This document shows, piece by piece, positions 36,401-50,300 of a stretch of 64,000 nt of DNA. The notes under the pieces are model-generated. The model was not told the origin of the DNA and searched no databases. It saw only the letters and a program-made list of their open reading frames with translations. Each line of letters begins with the position of its first letter. The stretch's first letter is position 1. The stretch comes from Phytoseiulus persimilis. Lineage: Eukaryota > Arthropoda > Arachnida > Mesostigmata > Phytoseiidae. The stretch is taken from contig CM075103.1 in the NCBI GenBank assembly GCA_037576195.1, forward strand, positions 27,116,723 through 27,180,722, given 5' to 3'. The translations under genes were made by a program, and so were the position numbers.

Positions 36401-39400
36401 CCGATTTCGACTTGTGAATGAATTGGTTGCGAAGTTCGAGATCAACGCGGAAGACTCCGAGACCAGTCTGTGCTTCCCGACTCCAGATAACTCGACCTGT
36501 GCCCCACTGACGTATGGTGAGACCTGGCTCATTTGGACAACCTATTTTCTGTCCGGACGGAAACCCCAGCGACTTGAAAGCCGAACGTAGAGAAGAAAGG
36601 AAGAGTTGAGGATGAAAGGCGGCGCTGGATAATTAGTCATTCGATCCCCCTGAAAATAAACCGTTCCCGGCAGTTGCCTGACGTCGATCGAGTCGAGCTT
36701 GAATTGAGTCTGTGTTCGATTTTGATTTATGGTAAACGCAAGAACGGAACTCGAATCCCCGCGGAGATGTGGGCGATAAGCCGGTTCCCTGCGACAGAGT
36801 CTTCTGAACCGACTTCGAGTGAGTGGGCTTGACCATGTGTGACATGTGCGGACGAAGGGTGTCTAGCCGGTGATGTTCTTCTACATTAAAATTCTTCTGT
36901 TTCACATCTCGCACGCGGGCGGGTCAGAGGTTGTAAGGCGCGGCAGCGGCGGCCTCCGAAGTCTTCGCCCCCGACTGAGAGTCTCAGGCCTCTGTCGATG
37001 TTTCGAATTAACGAAATGACATTTCTGATGTCTCTTCGCTTACAGCGGCAACGGCGCACTCGTTAAGATTCCACCGATACGGAGGTACCTTCGCGTCACT
37101 GTCCACTCGGATAATGTCGGCGCGTCGAGTCCGCGGTGATCGGATGCTTCGAGGGAACTCGAGCCCTCTTCAACATTTTTGTTCTAACTGGGCCCATTCG
37201 CTGATGTGGGAGAGGCAAACTCGAATAAATCGACCCTCATCACCAGGGGCGTCGCGAAGCGTCTGGAAACGGATCGGGATTTCGCTTTGCGATGCGGCCG
37301 GGGAGCTCTGTCGGGTTTTCCGACTTGAGCGAAAGTTTTTTCGAAGATTAATTGGGGTACAGCGAACAATGCCATCATCGACAGTGCCCTGCGAAAGACA
37401 CGGCCGAGCGGTCATACATCGCGGTGTTTCTCCCCTCTGGGATCAATTTTCGCAAACTGCGGTTCAGAGGGCAGAGCCCTACAGCGCGAACTCGCCGAGA
37501 CGAACGAAAACGAAGAGCCTGAGAAAAGAAATTACATTCGGAACTTAACTCCGCGCTGAAGATTAAGTGTTTCGCACCTTTGCACCTCAGCTAATACGGT
37601 TCTCGCCGCATGATCGCCCCGTGAGCTTCGATACCAACCTTGGCGGACCTCCGCTGACTCGGGTTCTGGTTCACATTTCATGAACACTGCAACTCATGGA
37701 GAAAGAGCTCTATCGTTGCGCAACATGGCTCATCAAAGTACAACAAGCGGTCGTAGGAGAGGAATTGAACTCGAAACGACGAGCGTAGTAGAAGCAGCGA
37801 CAACAACAGCATTTTTGTGTCTGGTATCACAAGCAACATATGCGACTAGATCCCTGAGGAACTGCCGCAAAACATGGATTTCATGCTGTTTGTTTCCGCC
37901 GACAAAGCACGATGTGTCCGTTGTCATGAGAAGTTGAGCGCGCGGAGCTTCAGATCCCCGAAATTGGGGATTTCGGCTGCGGAAGACAATATGTCGAATT
38001 TCATGCGCGCTCGAGGCGTTTTCGTCTCCTTCGCGAGGAGATTCACGTCGAGGAGAGAGAAACAAACGCGGATCGCACGAGTAAACGAAGAGACGGACCA
38101 CAGAATGAGAAGAATAGATATTCTCCGATAGTAGGCCGGAGTCATAATGGACTCTAGGGGACCCTGGAAGTTCGTTCGGGTCCCGACGGAAACAGGGTTC
38201 AGTGAATCAGTTGAACGCAGCGTAAAGTTGTTCCTCGTGTATCGAAAATCGATACATTCGCGTGAACTCTCGTGTTTTTCGCTCCATTGGAGGCACCGCA
38301 AGTCTCATTCGATGCGAGTTCTGAGTAAAATCATGAGTGATCGTTTGCTCTTGAGATATATATACATTCTCACTTGGAATTTTCCATGCCCAGAACTTTC
38401 CTCCGTCCATTCGACAGCTTCGATTCTGTTGTGCAGACTCTCAAACCGCTAAAGCGTGACGAAGTCCAAGTGCCCTATCTCGTCTCTCCCTTTCTGTGCT
38501 CATGAGCGTGATTGGAAAATCCGTCCGGAAGGTCTCCCTTTCCCCATTATTATTTGTCGATTGGTATTTATTTTCTTCTCAGTTTTCCGTCGACCCCCTG
38601 CCTCCTCATTTGATGCAGCTGAACAGCCAGTATCGAGTGGCTCATCGAAGGTGTTGAAGACCGTTGCAAATAGGAGTATGAACTTGAATCGATATGAGAG
38701 CCGGGGTCAAGAAATCAGTCTTGCTTGTCCCGCAGTGAGCGAGTAACCGTACTAACTCACTGAATGGAAGAAGGCAGGGCCCTGGCCGCAAAAATACCCG
38801 CTTCACGGAAGTATCCACTGGATCCGAGCTTGGTATAACCGAGCTGAGCTGTGAACACCGAAAATCTTTCTCCATTTGATTCTGGTGAGACTGTTGTTCC
38901 TCAGGGCAAAAAACGAAAAAAAAACCAAGAGTTGAAGGCATCTCGGACGAAGTCGAGCAGAAGAATATGCGCTTAGATAACAAACAGAACATGTGCGTGC
39001 TCTTCGAGCCGTCTCCCGCGAAATGCTGACGACCATCGGCGCAGTATGATGCTGTTAAAATGCAATCGACATCGTGCCGCGCGTCCAAGAGTCCTCAGAA
39101 TTCCGAGCCTTTGTTGCTCTCAACATCGATCCGCACTTGACTTGATCCGGGGGATTATCTCACCTGCTCATGTGGGGAGAATGGGCTACTGTCTGGAAAC
39201 CCCGACGCAGGCCCTAATAGTGACATCGCTGGGATATTCGGCGGATCATTTGATCACCCGCGGAACACGCCTCCGACTTTTGTTTACGTATCCGTGAGGA
39301 TGCACACGAACCAAGCAACCGACGATCGAGGACTAGCTGCACAGAACCGCGTCAGCACAGCAGGTCTCGAAGCTATTAATAATTCAATTGTGAATTCACC

Positions 39401-41227
39401 AGATACGCGGACAATGCAAGAAGTAGATCAGGCACTCCACTGCGGATCAATCGATGTCTCTCTCGCTCGCTCGTTCGCTCCGCAGTCGACCGACTGACGG
39501 CCAACCAGATGCATTTCTCTGATTACCATTGCAAACCTGGCGGATCGTTTCATTATGCTTTGAACCCACTTCGAATATCTCCCGAATCAGTGTTATTCAA
39601 CTCGTTGCATGTCGTTGGCACCGAACCCCAGATTCCCTGCGATTAAACCTGACACGGACTGGCTATTCGTCCACGAGACCCATTTCCGGTCTGGTGGGCC
39701 AACATCTCAAAAAAAGCGGGCAAAGGCGTGCAGGGATTCCCTGAACGCGTGCCGCGGCTGCGAGACCTGTTTCATGCGAGCGAAGTTATCGAGCCCGTCA
39801 TGTGGCCGATATAACTCCGTCGTCATCGCTTCATGTCCGAGCGGGACCAAGGATCAGATCCATTTAATAAAAAGGCTCGAACTAGTTGAGCATCGGTATC
39901 ACATAGTGGAGTCCATCGGAGCAAACCTCGTAACGATGAATCTCACAACTCAACGAACTGTATTTTCGTCTCTCAGTCAGCTCGGCGAAGCCATCTCGCG
40001 AGACATCATCCTCCCAGCGAGCACTCACTGGACCGAGCCGAATACGCTGGCGGAGGCGTATCAGCCATAATGAGCTCCAAGAGTCTCCGACTTGGAAACA
40101 AACTCGAAGGAAAATGTTGAGCAGGGTCGATCTGATCCCATGGTGATCGGATTGAAACTTGATACGCGATGGAAAAATCAAGAGATCCGTGGTGGAGAGT
40201 ATCGCGCATTCCAAAACAACAAATAAACCTTTCTTTCCGAGAATGACAGCTGGATAAGTTTTTTCTTCGGGAGAACTTGGGCGCAACTTGGAAGGCGCCA
40301 AAGGGGTTCCCGGCGTTCGGTCTCATCCACGAGAAAAATCGCTGTCCATTCGAAAACACGGCGTTCTCGGTCCTCCGACCACTGAAAGTGCCCGGAATCG
40401 ACTCCAAAGGTCCATCCCTCGGCAGCCCAGGCTCGAAAAGGGTCCTCGACGGGGTCGCCCCCTACATTCCACGTCGGGAAAAGGAAGTCTGCGGGCGCGA
40501 CGAACGTTCTTCGGGACGGCATTCGATGTTTTCTTTCTTCGATTTTCCAAGACCTTCGACTATTCGTCTCGCGAATGACGTTTCTTGGCGGCTTCTCGGT
40601 CGGAAATTTCGACCGTTGTGAGAGCCTCCGCATCGGGGAAAGTATTCCGGGGCTTCTCGATGCGCGGACAAAGGGCATTGGGATTCCCGCATATTCACAT
40701 ACTTCTGTGTCCACGCCTTTCGCGGAGGGGAGTTATGAGCCAATATCGGATGATGGATCCAGCGCTCTCCATCCCGCAGTGTCAACGATTTCTGGAAAGT
40801 CTGGGGAATCGTAGCTTGGAGTGTTCACTCCTTTGGTCATCATTGCTGCTCGAGTCCAGCTGCACACGTCGTGTTTGCATGTTACGATTGTCTAGTGCCA
40901 ACGAGCGGACTCGGGGACTGAGATGGAGGGAGACATCGTTACCGGCAGCTTTTCATCTCGACCTACGGCCTCCATTGCGAGGGCGATGCGCGCGAAGCAT
41001 GACTTCTTGTCACACACCATAAGTAAGAGACACATGAAGCTCTGAGACCGGATGCGGAAATGATGATTCCATCTGATTCTCTGATGCCGCCGTTGTCGTC
41101 GTCTCCGCTGCAGCAGCTCGCTCGCTCGCCCGCCCGCTCGGCCGGTCCACATCTACCGCGATCATCTACGAGCTGAACTACCACAACAACAACTCTAGAT
41201 ACAAGCGGACAAAGAGGAAGAACAACG

Positions 41228-41413
41228 ATGGCTGCCCAGCAGCGCATCGGAGGCCACCAACGTGTTCTCGTCGTCATCGAGAACGAACACAAGACGATCA
41301 AACTCGTGGAGGGTCGTGCAAACTGGATTCTGATTTCGAGGCGAATCGCGCGGTTCCAGCTCACGCCTCCGCCGCAGCGCGGAGTAACATGCAACGCGAG
41401 CAAGGGTCGCTAA
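41228..41413 (+). CDS. Small unassigned open reading frame (61 codons)
   Basis: ATG at 41228 to TAA at 41411-41413. The context acaacgATGG has A at -3 and G at +4, which is favourable. The peptide has the stretch V-L-V-V-I-E-N-E-H-K-T-I-K-L-V-E and looks more like protein than its neighbours, but other frames of the same DNA are open too. It is preceded by a CGCTCGCTCGCCCGCC-type simple repeat. Product unknown. Confidence 0.15.
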   Translation: MAAQQRIGGHQRVLVVIENEHKTIKLVEGRANWILISRRIARFQLTPPPQRGVTCNASKGR

Positions 41414-41546
41414 TTGACCCGAGGCTCAGGAACAGTCGCCGCGATTCCCCTTCCACTCCGAACGGTGGATCGGGAGCGACCTCAATCGAATGAGCCGCCA
41501 CTTTGCGGACTAGTATCGAGTTTGAAAAGTTGGGTCGAACGCTCGA

Positions 41547-41567
41547 TGTGTGTGTGTGTGTGTGTGT
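41547..41567. repeat. (TG)n microsatellite
   Basis: About ten uninterrupted TG units. Simple sequence repeat. Confidence 0.9.
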
Positions 41568-42333
41568 TTGTAGGTGGTCGCCTGCTTCTCGCGGGGTCGC
41601 TCGGCCCGATAGCGGGGTAGCAGGCGGACAGGCAAACCGCTGGCGGGTTGCGGGTAGCTGTCTAATGTAATGTACACTCGCGGGGCCACGATAAGTGTAC
41701 ACTGCTGTCCATAAATACATTTATATGGAGTGAGTAGTGCGGTGGCCCAGCAGGCTTTTAGTCTAACAAAGCTCTGCCGACGCCGGGCCCCTAGAAACAC
41801 TTTTATTGTCGGCACGGAGAGTGGTTTTTGCTGTTGGCCAAGCTGAACCGGCCCGAGTCAACTTCTGTTTGGCTGTGGTGAGCGAGCTGCATTGCATTTT
41901 GTCTCGGCCACAGCCGGATCGACGCGCGCTGCAGGCTCCCGCCGGCTCCGGTTGGAATGATGCATGCCGACTGCGGGTCCAGGTTCTCAAGCTCGGCTCT
42001 GCGTACCGCCAAGTTGGCGGAAACGAGTTAGCCGCCATCTCCAAATCGAGTGGGGGTATTCATCTGGCCTTCTTCAACTCTTCCATGACGTTTCGAGACG
42101 AAAAATTCAAGAGCTCCCGCAGAACGACCACGAACTTCCTCTCGGACGAGCAGCGATGTGCCGCGGGATCTGCGGGGTTGAGATCGGGAGCGTCGCGGGA
42201 TGGAACGGAGGAAAACGCTTCAAAACAAACCTCGGGATGAGGAGTCAATATGAAACGGCAGGAACGAGGAGGAGAACAGCTATTGTAATTCTAGCCGCTC
42301 GACCCCGGCATGCGACAAGCGCTTGGTTGGTCG

Positions 42334-42358
42334 AGCGGGCGGGCGGGCGGGCGGGCGG
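42334..42358. repeat. (GGGC)n microsatellite
   Basis: Five to six GGGC units in an otherwise GC-rich stretch, with G-runs of three spaced by one base on the plus strand. Confidence 0.85.
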
Positions 42359-42451
42359 AAGGACGGGGAGTACCGGCAGCAAAGATTCGGGGATCCGAAA
42401 TTAATAGACTCAACTGCCTCCTACCTCCCTGAGCAAACTTCGCGGCTCTCT

Positions 42452-42465
42452 CCCCCCCCCCCCCC
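42452..42465. repeat. Poly-C run (14)
   Basis: Fourteen consecutive C residues. Homopolymers of this length are frequent sequencing and assembly trouble spots. Confidence 0.9.
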
Positions 42466-42620
42466 TCTTTTCCCCGCCCTTCTTAGTTATATTGTCGGTT
42501 CCCGTGAAAGAGTGTGGGCCTGCAAGGACGAGCGATGGCAATCTCAATTTTTTCTTGTTCCCGCAGTTGTTGGCGGTGGCGAGCATGAGAGCTGTCAGCA
42601 CCCGCTAGACTCCTGTTACG

Positions 42621-42701
42621 ATGTCGGCAACGCAAAGTTCGAAGCAAGCGGAGAGACTCGGGCTCGAGAAACAACAACGGGAGGAGTTTCCAAGTTCCCG
42701 A
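42621..42701 (+). CDS. Candidate first exon, Gln/Glu-rich peptide
   Basis: ATG at 42621 opens 27 codons up to GAACAG|gtcatt at about 42702. The peptide has K-Q-A-E-R-L-G-L-E-K-Q-Q-R-E-E, a helix or coiled-coil type composition. The donor is mediocre and another frame is open across the same bases. No partner exon was found. Confidence 0.12.
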
Positions 42702-44181
42702 ACAGGTCATTCCGAAAGCCCGTCCTCTGAAGCCTCCGACTGTGGAGTCTTTGATTGCTCGCTGATTGAGATGACGCATTCGATGATGACCATTTCCCGA
42801 TGTCACCCCGTAATGTGGTCACACAGGCGGCCGTTGGCTCGCGGGTGACATGGCCGTCGTCGTCATCGTCGCTGGCAACGGCGATTCGGCGTCATAACAT
42901 CGTAACTTTGTGCACTTCATCAATCTTCGAGGTCCGAAAGACTGGCGACGACAACGGCCGAGTCGAAGGCTGGGCTTGCCTTGAAGCGCTAGCTGAGTGA
43001 ATGAGTGGGTGGGTGGGTAGATCCGCTCATCTCAGCGTCCAGAGGTCGAAGCGTGACTTCAGCGGAAGTTGCCCCGGAAGTCTATCACGTGACCTGGTCG
43101 TAAATATGCGTTGTTTCTCCTCTTCAACTTCAGTAATGTTCGAGAGACAAGAGGGCGTGTCCGACTCGAGCACAAGTCGTAGTAAAGGACTACCACCCAA
43201 GTTTTAAGTTACGACGAACGGTCTGCGAACTTCGGCGGACTCAAACTACACAGCGTATCTTGCGATACTCGATCTTAGCCAAGAAGCTTTCGAAATATTC
43301 CGAGGATTCATCTAGGAGCCAGAGCCTGCTACTCTCAGCGAGCAATACTCTGTTCTACAACAACATCGCTGTTGGATGAGAATCGAGAAACACGAACAAA
43401 TAATAAATCCAACACAGCGGATCGAAAATTACGGCTGCGTGGCGGCCGCCTCGGCCCGATTGCAAAGCTTCCGTTGGGGATAACTCAGAGCCCCGGATAT
43501 ATCGAGTGGAGGGGCGGAGTGTCTTCGATTCCTGTTACTCTCATGCGCATCACAGGACTCATAATCCAATAGAAAGTAGTTCACGAACTCATCCGTGACA
43601 ACTCCACAGCGGCCAGATGGCCAAACAAAAGAACAGCAATGCGGAGGCAAGCGCGCGCAAGTCTTGGTCTCGGGAGTCCTGTGCTTAGGAGACCATGATG
43701 ATTAAGTGGGCGTGGGGATGGACACCGTTCGCAAATGTGATTATCTTTTCGAGAATGATGCAGAGAGTGTTGCTCATCTCCGATGGAGTGTCCCACGTAC
43801 ATAATTCACCGTGTCCGAGCATAGTAAAGTCACTCTGTCGCTGCTGATGATCACACCACTCGTCTCGACCGTGGTTACAGAACCCGAAGGGCTCCGGCTA
43901 TACGCATCTAAACGGATCGACACGAGCACCCGCATCCAGCAAACTCCGCAGGAGGTGGTCCCCTTCAGTCAAGTGGTGCTTTCAAGAGATGCTTCACGGG
44001 AGACGTGTTGAGCTTTTTGAGCTTTTACACTCGGCGCAGATCTTATCGAAATCGAGTCGCCGTCGCTGCTCGTTTCCCAGTCGGGACAGAACATGAATCT
44101 CGGCGATTCCCTGGTTTCCAGAAAGGAAATGGCTCGGGGTTGGAAGCTTGCTGGCCCCTGCTCGAAGCCGAGGAGAAGTAC

Positions 44182-44331
44182 TTGGTATTCGGGAGAAACC
44201 GAAGGCAGAAGCTTCGAAAGCTCGAGTTTGGAGCCGAAGTTTGTCATCCGGTTGTTGGCGGCGGCGTCGTTGACATCAATGATGTCGGCATGAGCACCCA
44301 AAAGCAAGCAAGCAAGAAAGCCGACGAGCAT
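44182..44331 (-). CDS. Candidate minus-strand first exon with signal peptide
   Basis: On the minus strand, ATG at 44331-44329 opens 50 codons to a possible donor CAA|gtactt. The start reads M-L-V-G-F-L-A-C-L-L-L-G-A-H-A-D, a textbook signal peptide with an A-H-A cleavage site, followed by a hydrophilic stretch. Caution: the hydrophobic core overlaps a GCTT-type simple repeat, which codes for Leu, Ala and Cys by itself. No downstream exon was recognised. Confidence 0.22.
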
Positions 44332-47300
44332 TAACTAGTACTTCACGCCTGCGTTCAAGATCAATAGCTCAGTGGGTTCCACGCGGTTCCGACATTGAAG
44401 TATTCACTCTCTTTCTTTATTTTGTAAAAACATCTCCTCAGAGTCCCGTTGAGCGATCATTGTTGGCATTGTGCGGGACCGTTCGGCCAATTTGAGGTTT
44501 CTCCGCGATCGAAGCCAACTACAATGCTCAGTGACGGAACGGAAATTAAACTCGCAGACGAACTTTCACCGACCGGCCGAGCGGCACTCACAATGGCGTG
44601 GTGTTGGTCTAACAAACGCCGACATCTTTATCGCTGTCTCCCTCGATGAGCCGCCAGTTGACGACTATACGGCCGGTACGAGCTCTTTGGAGCACGGGGT
44701 TTGAGAATCACCGAAGCCTCAAACTCTCGCTCAACAAGTTCGTTTTGTACTGTCCGTTGTACTCATGCCGACCATTGTCATCGATAATAGCTCTACATTT
44801 GCGACAGAAAGGCGCACGTCAAGTACCCGCTTCGCTGTCGGAGCTTTCATTCAGCCAGAAGATAAACGAACTCCACGACCCAACGAAGGAACCTATTGAG
44901 CCATCGCGTCTGAACCAATAATCGCCATGGACGGTGTCGAGGATGTGAGACGGGTAAAAGACGGGCGGTTTTCCAATCGGATCCCTGAAAGATGGCACTG
45001 AATTTCCCTGTCCGGAACGATACCCCATCCTTTCGAGTCGTCGGCACGAGGACCTTGTTGTGCGACATTAACGAGCCTTCGATAAGGAGGATCCGCGGCA
45101 AAACATGAGTACGCATTCCCATCAGCGAGGGCAAACGTGTCCGTACTTCGAAAGACCTCAATTTGATCTGGATGGATCGAATCGAGGTATTTTGAGCTAG
45201 TCTCTCGTGACGATTCAAGCCTGGATCGATTACAATGAATTTCGCTCATTTCCGAATCTGCGGTTCAGCCTCGTTCCGCCAGGTTACGGAACTTCCGAGG
45301 ATCGAGGACACTTCCAGAAGATCGATGTTAAATTCTGCGAGCTACAGACAGTTTTGGACATACGCGAATTTCCTGAGAAACTCGATTTCCGCGGTTTTCC
45401 AACCGATGGATTCCCGAGTCGACTCAAGTTCCATGGCGCGACAGGCGAATGCGAACTCCCGGACCCAGGAACTCAGACTGACTTTGGAGGAAGTTCGCCT
45501 CGGTCAGACCGGATGTCGTGCACCTCTCGACTTCCGGGAACTCCGTCTGGAAGCTTTCTGTGAACGTCTCCTCGGACGGGCTCTCCACGATTTGTTTTCA
45601 AATCGTGCGCATAGTTTGTTCTCACACGCTCGTTTCCAAATCTCGATTCACAGCTTGACAACTCGGTCCGGCTCATTCGAAATTCGGACCGCCAGCCAGC
45701 CAAGCAGCCCGTCCGCCCGCCCGCGTCGCCTCATCAGCAGATGATCCGAATTCGTTCTAAAAGCTTTAAACATTTTGAAACCTGAGACGTAGTTTGGATT
45801 GAAATACAAAGTTCGACTAATGGAAAAGGAGCTCTCGCAGCTCGAAATTGTCTCATTACCCGCCTAAACGGTCGCTGCAGTAAAATGAGGCGTGAGGTCG
45901 GTACGTTTCTAGCGGACGAACTAGAAATGCGATGAGTTCCTGCTGGGTTCCATCGGATCGTTCGCGGTCGCTCGGTCGGTCGCGGTGCTCCTCGTGGAGC
46001 CCCACCTGGCCCAGACCGATGGGACAAGGTTTTCGCTTGAGGCTCACGTTCGCAATGGATTTCGAATCAAGCACAGTGCCTGATCTCAAACACATGAGGC
46101 GTGGATTTGGCGTGGGTTCGGATTGGTCGTCCCAATTTTTCCGAACGAACTCGCTTCGCGAAAAAATTTACTCCCGCGAAGGAGTCGCGTCATGTTGATG
46201 GGGCTGGGAACTCTCGATTGGAATGCAAATGTGCGGACTCCAATCTCGCATCGGGGAATAATTCTCCGTCGAGTTCTCGACTTCAATCAAAGGCTCCGTT
46301 TCGGGTTCGCCGTCGAGCCTCCGCAACAACTCGCCTCAACTGGACGACAGTGACGAAAGTGGTTAAGACCGAGTTAAATGGTTCTCGTTCGGAGGAGCAG
46401 ACCGAAACCTTCGGGACGAGCGATCAATCTTGAACAGGCATACTACGACGTCTCCTGGAAGATGTGCTGTGAGAGCAGTTCGCGGAGTTGGTGTCGAGAG
46501 TGCTTTGTTCAGGTCGGCTGTTTGATGGTGTCGAGATTCGCTATTGTATCCGAGCAGCCGAAACGCGGCGGCTTCTGCGGCCGTGGAGAGCGTTTTTTTC
46601 CTTGAATCATCCAGCTTCGGGCTATTGTTCGAATCTGACTCTTGCAGAAAAAGTGAACTCATACGTCCCTCTCGACTTCACGAGGTTCGTCCTCGAAATC
46701 CGCTGCCGAAGAGGCAGGCTCCGCTTTTGCAGTCGACTTCTCTCGAGACCTCGACCAGAATGGGCTCAGGACATGACCAGGCGGCTCGTGCCCTGGAACG
46801 GCTTGATTTCGAGACCCAAAAGGAAGAGGGACGATTCTTCCGATTGGAAACGCCTACTAGCTGGCCCTATTCTCGAGTTGTCGAACTGCGAATGTGCGGA
46901 GGAGCGGAGCATTTAACTATCCCAGTCGACTGCTCCGATATCCCACCACACACGGCGTGCGAATAGTTGAAATAGCTCTCGATTTCAAGGGGTCAGTTTC
47001 GAGGGTCGAAGTCTTAAAAGAGCGGAGTCATGTCGCCGATCGTGGGGGCGGGAAGCTTTTCGTCGTCGAGGACCGTGATCATGATCTCCTGGCATTGTCG
47101 AGCGAACTTCTTCAAACCCTCTTTCTAAGAAAGGCTGTAACCAGTGACACACATCGAGCGGGAGACGACGGCGAGCTGGCTTGCAAGCGCGTGAATTCCT
47201 CCCATCGCGTTTTCGGCCTAACGAGCCGACCGGGCTTCCTCGCCTACAAGGCCACATCATCAGTCATGACGCGCTCGAACACTGTCTCCAGTAGGGCCTG

Positions 47301-50300
47301 GCCGCGTCGATCACCGCGGCTGGCTCGTTGATTCGATTTCGAGAAGAGAATACAAGACAAGAAGAATCTCATTTCCCAACTGGTTGTGCCTTGTGGCTGC
47401 GAGCAGCGCTGACTGACCCTTTGTGCCAAAGGTGCGCGCGTGCTGCCGGAGAAGGGCATCATCGTCTTCTTCTCGTTCTTTACTTCACGCCTACTACCGA
47501 CGATTTATAACGCGCGGATGAATTGCCGGATCGAGGAAATGTCAAGCTGCTGCCCGTTTTCCTCGTTCGCCTAAGCCGGCGCAACGGAGCACCCACAATC
47601 AACGCGCACTCTGGAAAAATCTCTCCGGATTCTATTCTATCTATTTTCGAGTTTTCGCAATACGGATGAGAACGAGAAACGGACGGGAAAACTCGCGCAT
47701 GCGCATCCCCGTCTTCACTTCATGGCAGACTAATGCTCACGCGGTATGCACTGCCGTCGCGCGAACGATACAGAGTGGCCGGAGTGTGGCTCTCGCGGGG
47801 AACTTCGTAGCCGAATCGATTCAGTCGCCGCGCCGTCATTTCGACGTAGTTCGAACAAGCGGGCGATTTATCGCTACAGTGGACGTTCTGGTTGGCGGAA
47901 TTCTCCCGGTCGCGTGCTCAGGAGATTATGTTAAGAGATAGACGATCCGATCGAAGCCCAAGAAAAACTCCCGGATGCGAAAATCTTCGTCCCGGACCGA
48001 AGATCAGAACCATTTGATGTGCGGCCCAAGTTCATCATTCACCGGAGGTCGACGTGAGGCTTTTCTTTTGTCAATCCATTTTCGGCTGCTCTCATAATGC
48101 TTCAACGATGATTAACAAGAAGATTACGGCGGCGGTGATGATGAGCATGGAAGTTCATCGACGGCATGATGGAATGCGGTGGAGCTGCACCGGAAGCTGC
48201 ACGAATCGAACTTTGCTTCCTGAAAACACCGCATCGACTGTGGACAACACCGAGCTCCGCGCATTCGATGTCAACAATCGACGAGCTCTTGCTCGAAACC
48301 AGTCGTTTCGTTAACGCCGAGCGGCCCAGTTTCCAGTCCCAGTCTTGTTGGATGATTCGAGTGGCCTGAATTCTCTCGCTCTCAAACGGCGCAGACTTGA
48401 ACTCCAGAGGGCTCCGATCTGATGACGACGACGCTCTCGGTTGTAGTGCTGGTTTTCTCCGATTCTACGACGAGCTGTCCTGAGGGCGCCAATCGTCACA
48501 GAAAGAGTGACAAAACGCGGAGCAGTGCAAACCACTGGTCATCAGGGAGTTGAAGAGTAGCATTCGAGCTCCATCCCATGAGCGAGCCAAGTGTTAGGCA
48601 TCGCCTGATTCCGGACAACGTGTAGTCGCAGACGTACGATACAAAATTTCCCGGTTCCAGTGACGGAAAGGGTGTTTGACCCGAGGAGCACGTATTGGAG
48701 ACTACATGTGGTCGCAGTATCTTCCTTCATTGAGTCCGGTGAGGTATTCTCAGCGCGGACTTATCCCGTTGCGGGAAGTTTCGTTTCGAGAGGGAGCAAC
48801 TGTGAACTCCGGCTAGCATTCATGTTGAACCCCGTGAGCGATGAGGAGGGAAACCGAGAATCTGGATGGCAACCTAGTCTTCTGTTCCCTGCATCAGCGA
48901 GTTTATTGTTTCAATTCCCTTCGCCCGCTGTGATCCCTTTCTTCCAACCGGAAGAATCATGCATTCACTCGGGCACCGTTGCGCGCTTTCTGGGATCGAC
49001 GGTTGCACAGATTGAGCCCCGAGACTTCCCAGATGCAAGTAGCACACATTTCATATCGAGAGTGGGAGCAATCATGCAAATATGTACCTGGACTACAGAA
49101 TACAGAACTTGTGGCACTCTATCCACATTCAAATAGTACCACATATTCCTCCACATTTCCCAGATAGTCTCGTTGGTGTGGTCGCAATAATGCTGTCAAT
49201 GCGATCTCCCGATCAGACCAGTGTGCTCTTCGTGCATGCCGCCCCGTTCGAGCCTGGTTGGAGACCGCTCCGCAATGAGAGTTCGAACAAACGGACAGCA
49301 GTAATGGGTCGTTGAGCGCGTGAGTCGTAATGAGTTCAGGTAACAATCGATCGACGTCTATAACGCATTCAATATTTCCAGATCCGATCGGCGACCGAAT
49401 CGGTCTCATTGAACAATGGCCATACGAGTAATCTGGCGGCTCAAGCAATCGAGTCCGACCCGGTCGCGAGCGGAGTGGTCGCAGATCTCCGCAACAACAG
49501 CTCTGGAAGGCGGCCCGGCTCCGATTTGAGCAGCGAAGGATCGGTCGTGATTCTCCAGCTTATAAATGGCTCCGGTATCACCGTGGTGATCGATGCAATT
49601 CGCCAGTCCAACGTTACGGGATCGCCAGCCCAGGAGCGACGTCTCACTTCTGGGCCTCGACCGCGGAACGAAGCATGGAATGCGGTTGGACAAGGCGCCT
49701 GGACCTCGGGAGAAGTCGAGGGAGGAACACAATCGATGAGCGAGAACGGTGACGTCGGAGCAACTCCTTCGAGTCGAATTTATAGCTCTTGTCCAATCGA
49801 GCCTGCGTTGTCGATGTGCTTTAATTCTATGAGCGAAAGTCAGAGGCGCCTCACGCTGCTCGGTCGAGTGGATCCGCGGGCGTGGAAAAAAGTAAAACGA
49901 CGCCCCCCGCAGCAAAAGTCCGCTGAGATAGCTGAACTGAGGCTCCACTCATTCAGATCCGTTTCGGCGCAACATGTCCACCGGCCATCCGCTATGCCTC
50001 GAGCTTTTCTTCACGCTTGTTCCGATCGAATGCGATGCACGGATATCTTCATTCCGTCTCACACGATGCGTTTTCCCGCTGTCCTCCCCCTCAGTTGTCG
50101 ATTCAGAAACCTTGGAACTTCATTCGAAGCACTCTAGTTCACTATTCGAAATCGTAGTTCAGAGTCTCGCTCGCTCCAAGATCATGATCACCCGTCTCTG
50201 GGTTCTTCCCTTCACACATTTCCTCCGTCACATCGGATGACGACGACACTTCGCGGATACCACGATGGACGCCGATGTTTTCGCGAGTGGTTTCTCGGGC

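Larger units (their letters stand above)
30001..41500. other. Gene-poor region, second part
   Basis: About 11.5 kb without a recognisable gene. A GA microsatellite lies at 30401-30418. The stretches at 32090-32720 and 40180-41410 are GC-rich and open in four or more frames at once, which shows low stop density rather than coding. A 61-codon frame starting with ATG at 41228 is the neatest single frame, but it has no signature. Confidence 0.3.

Noticed and set aside
49409..50137. 242-codon open frame on the plus strand
   Set aside because: The opposite strand is open over the same bases for 180 codons, the composition is Ser/Arg-rich without any motif, and no splice or start context supports either.
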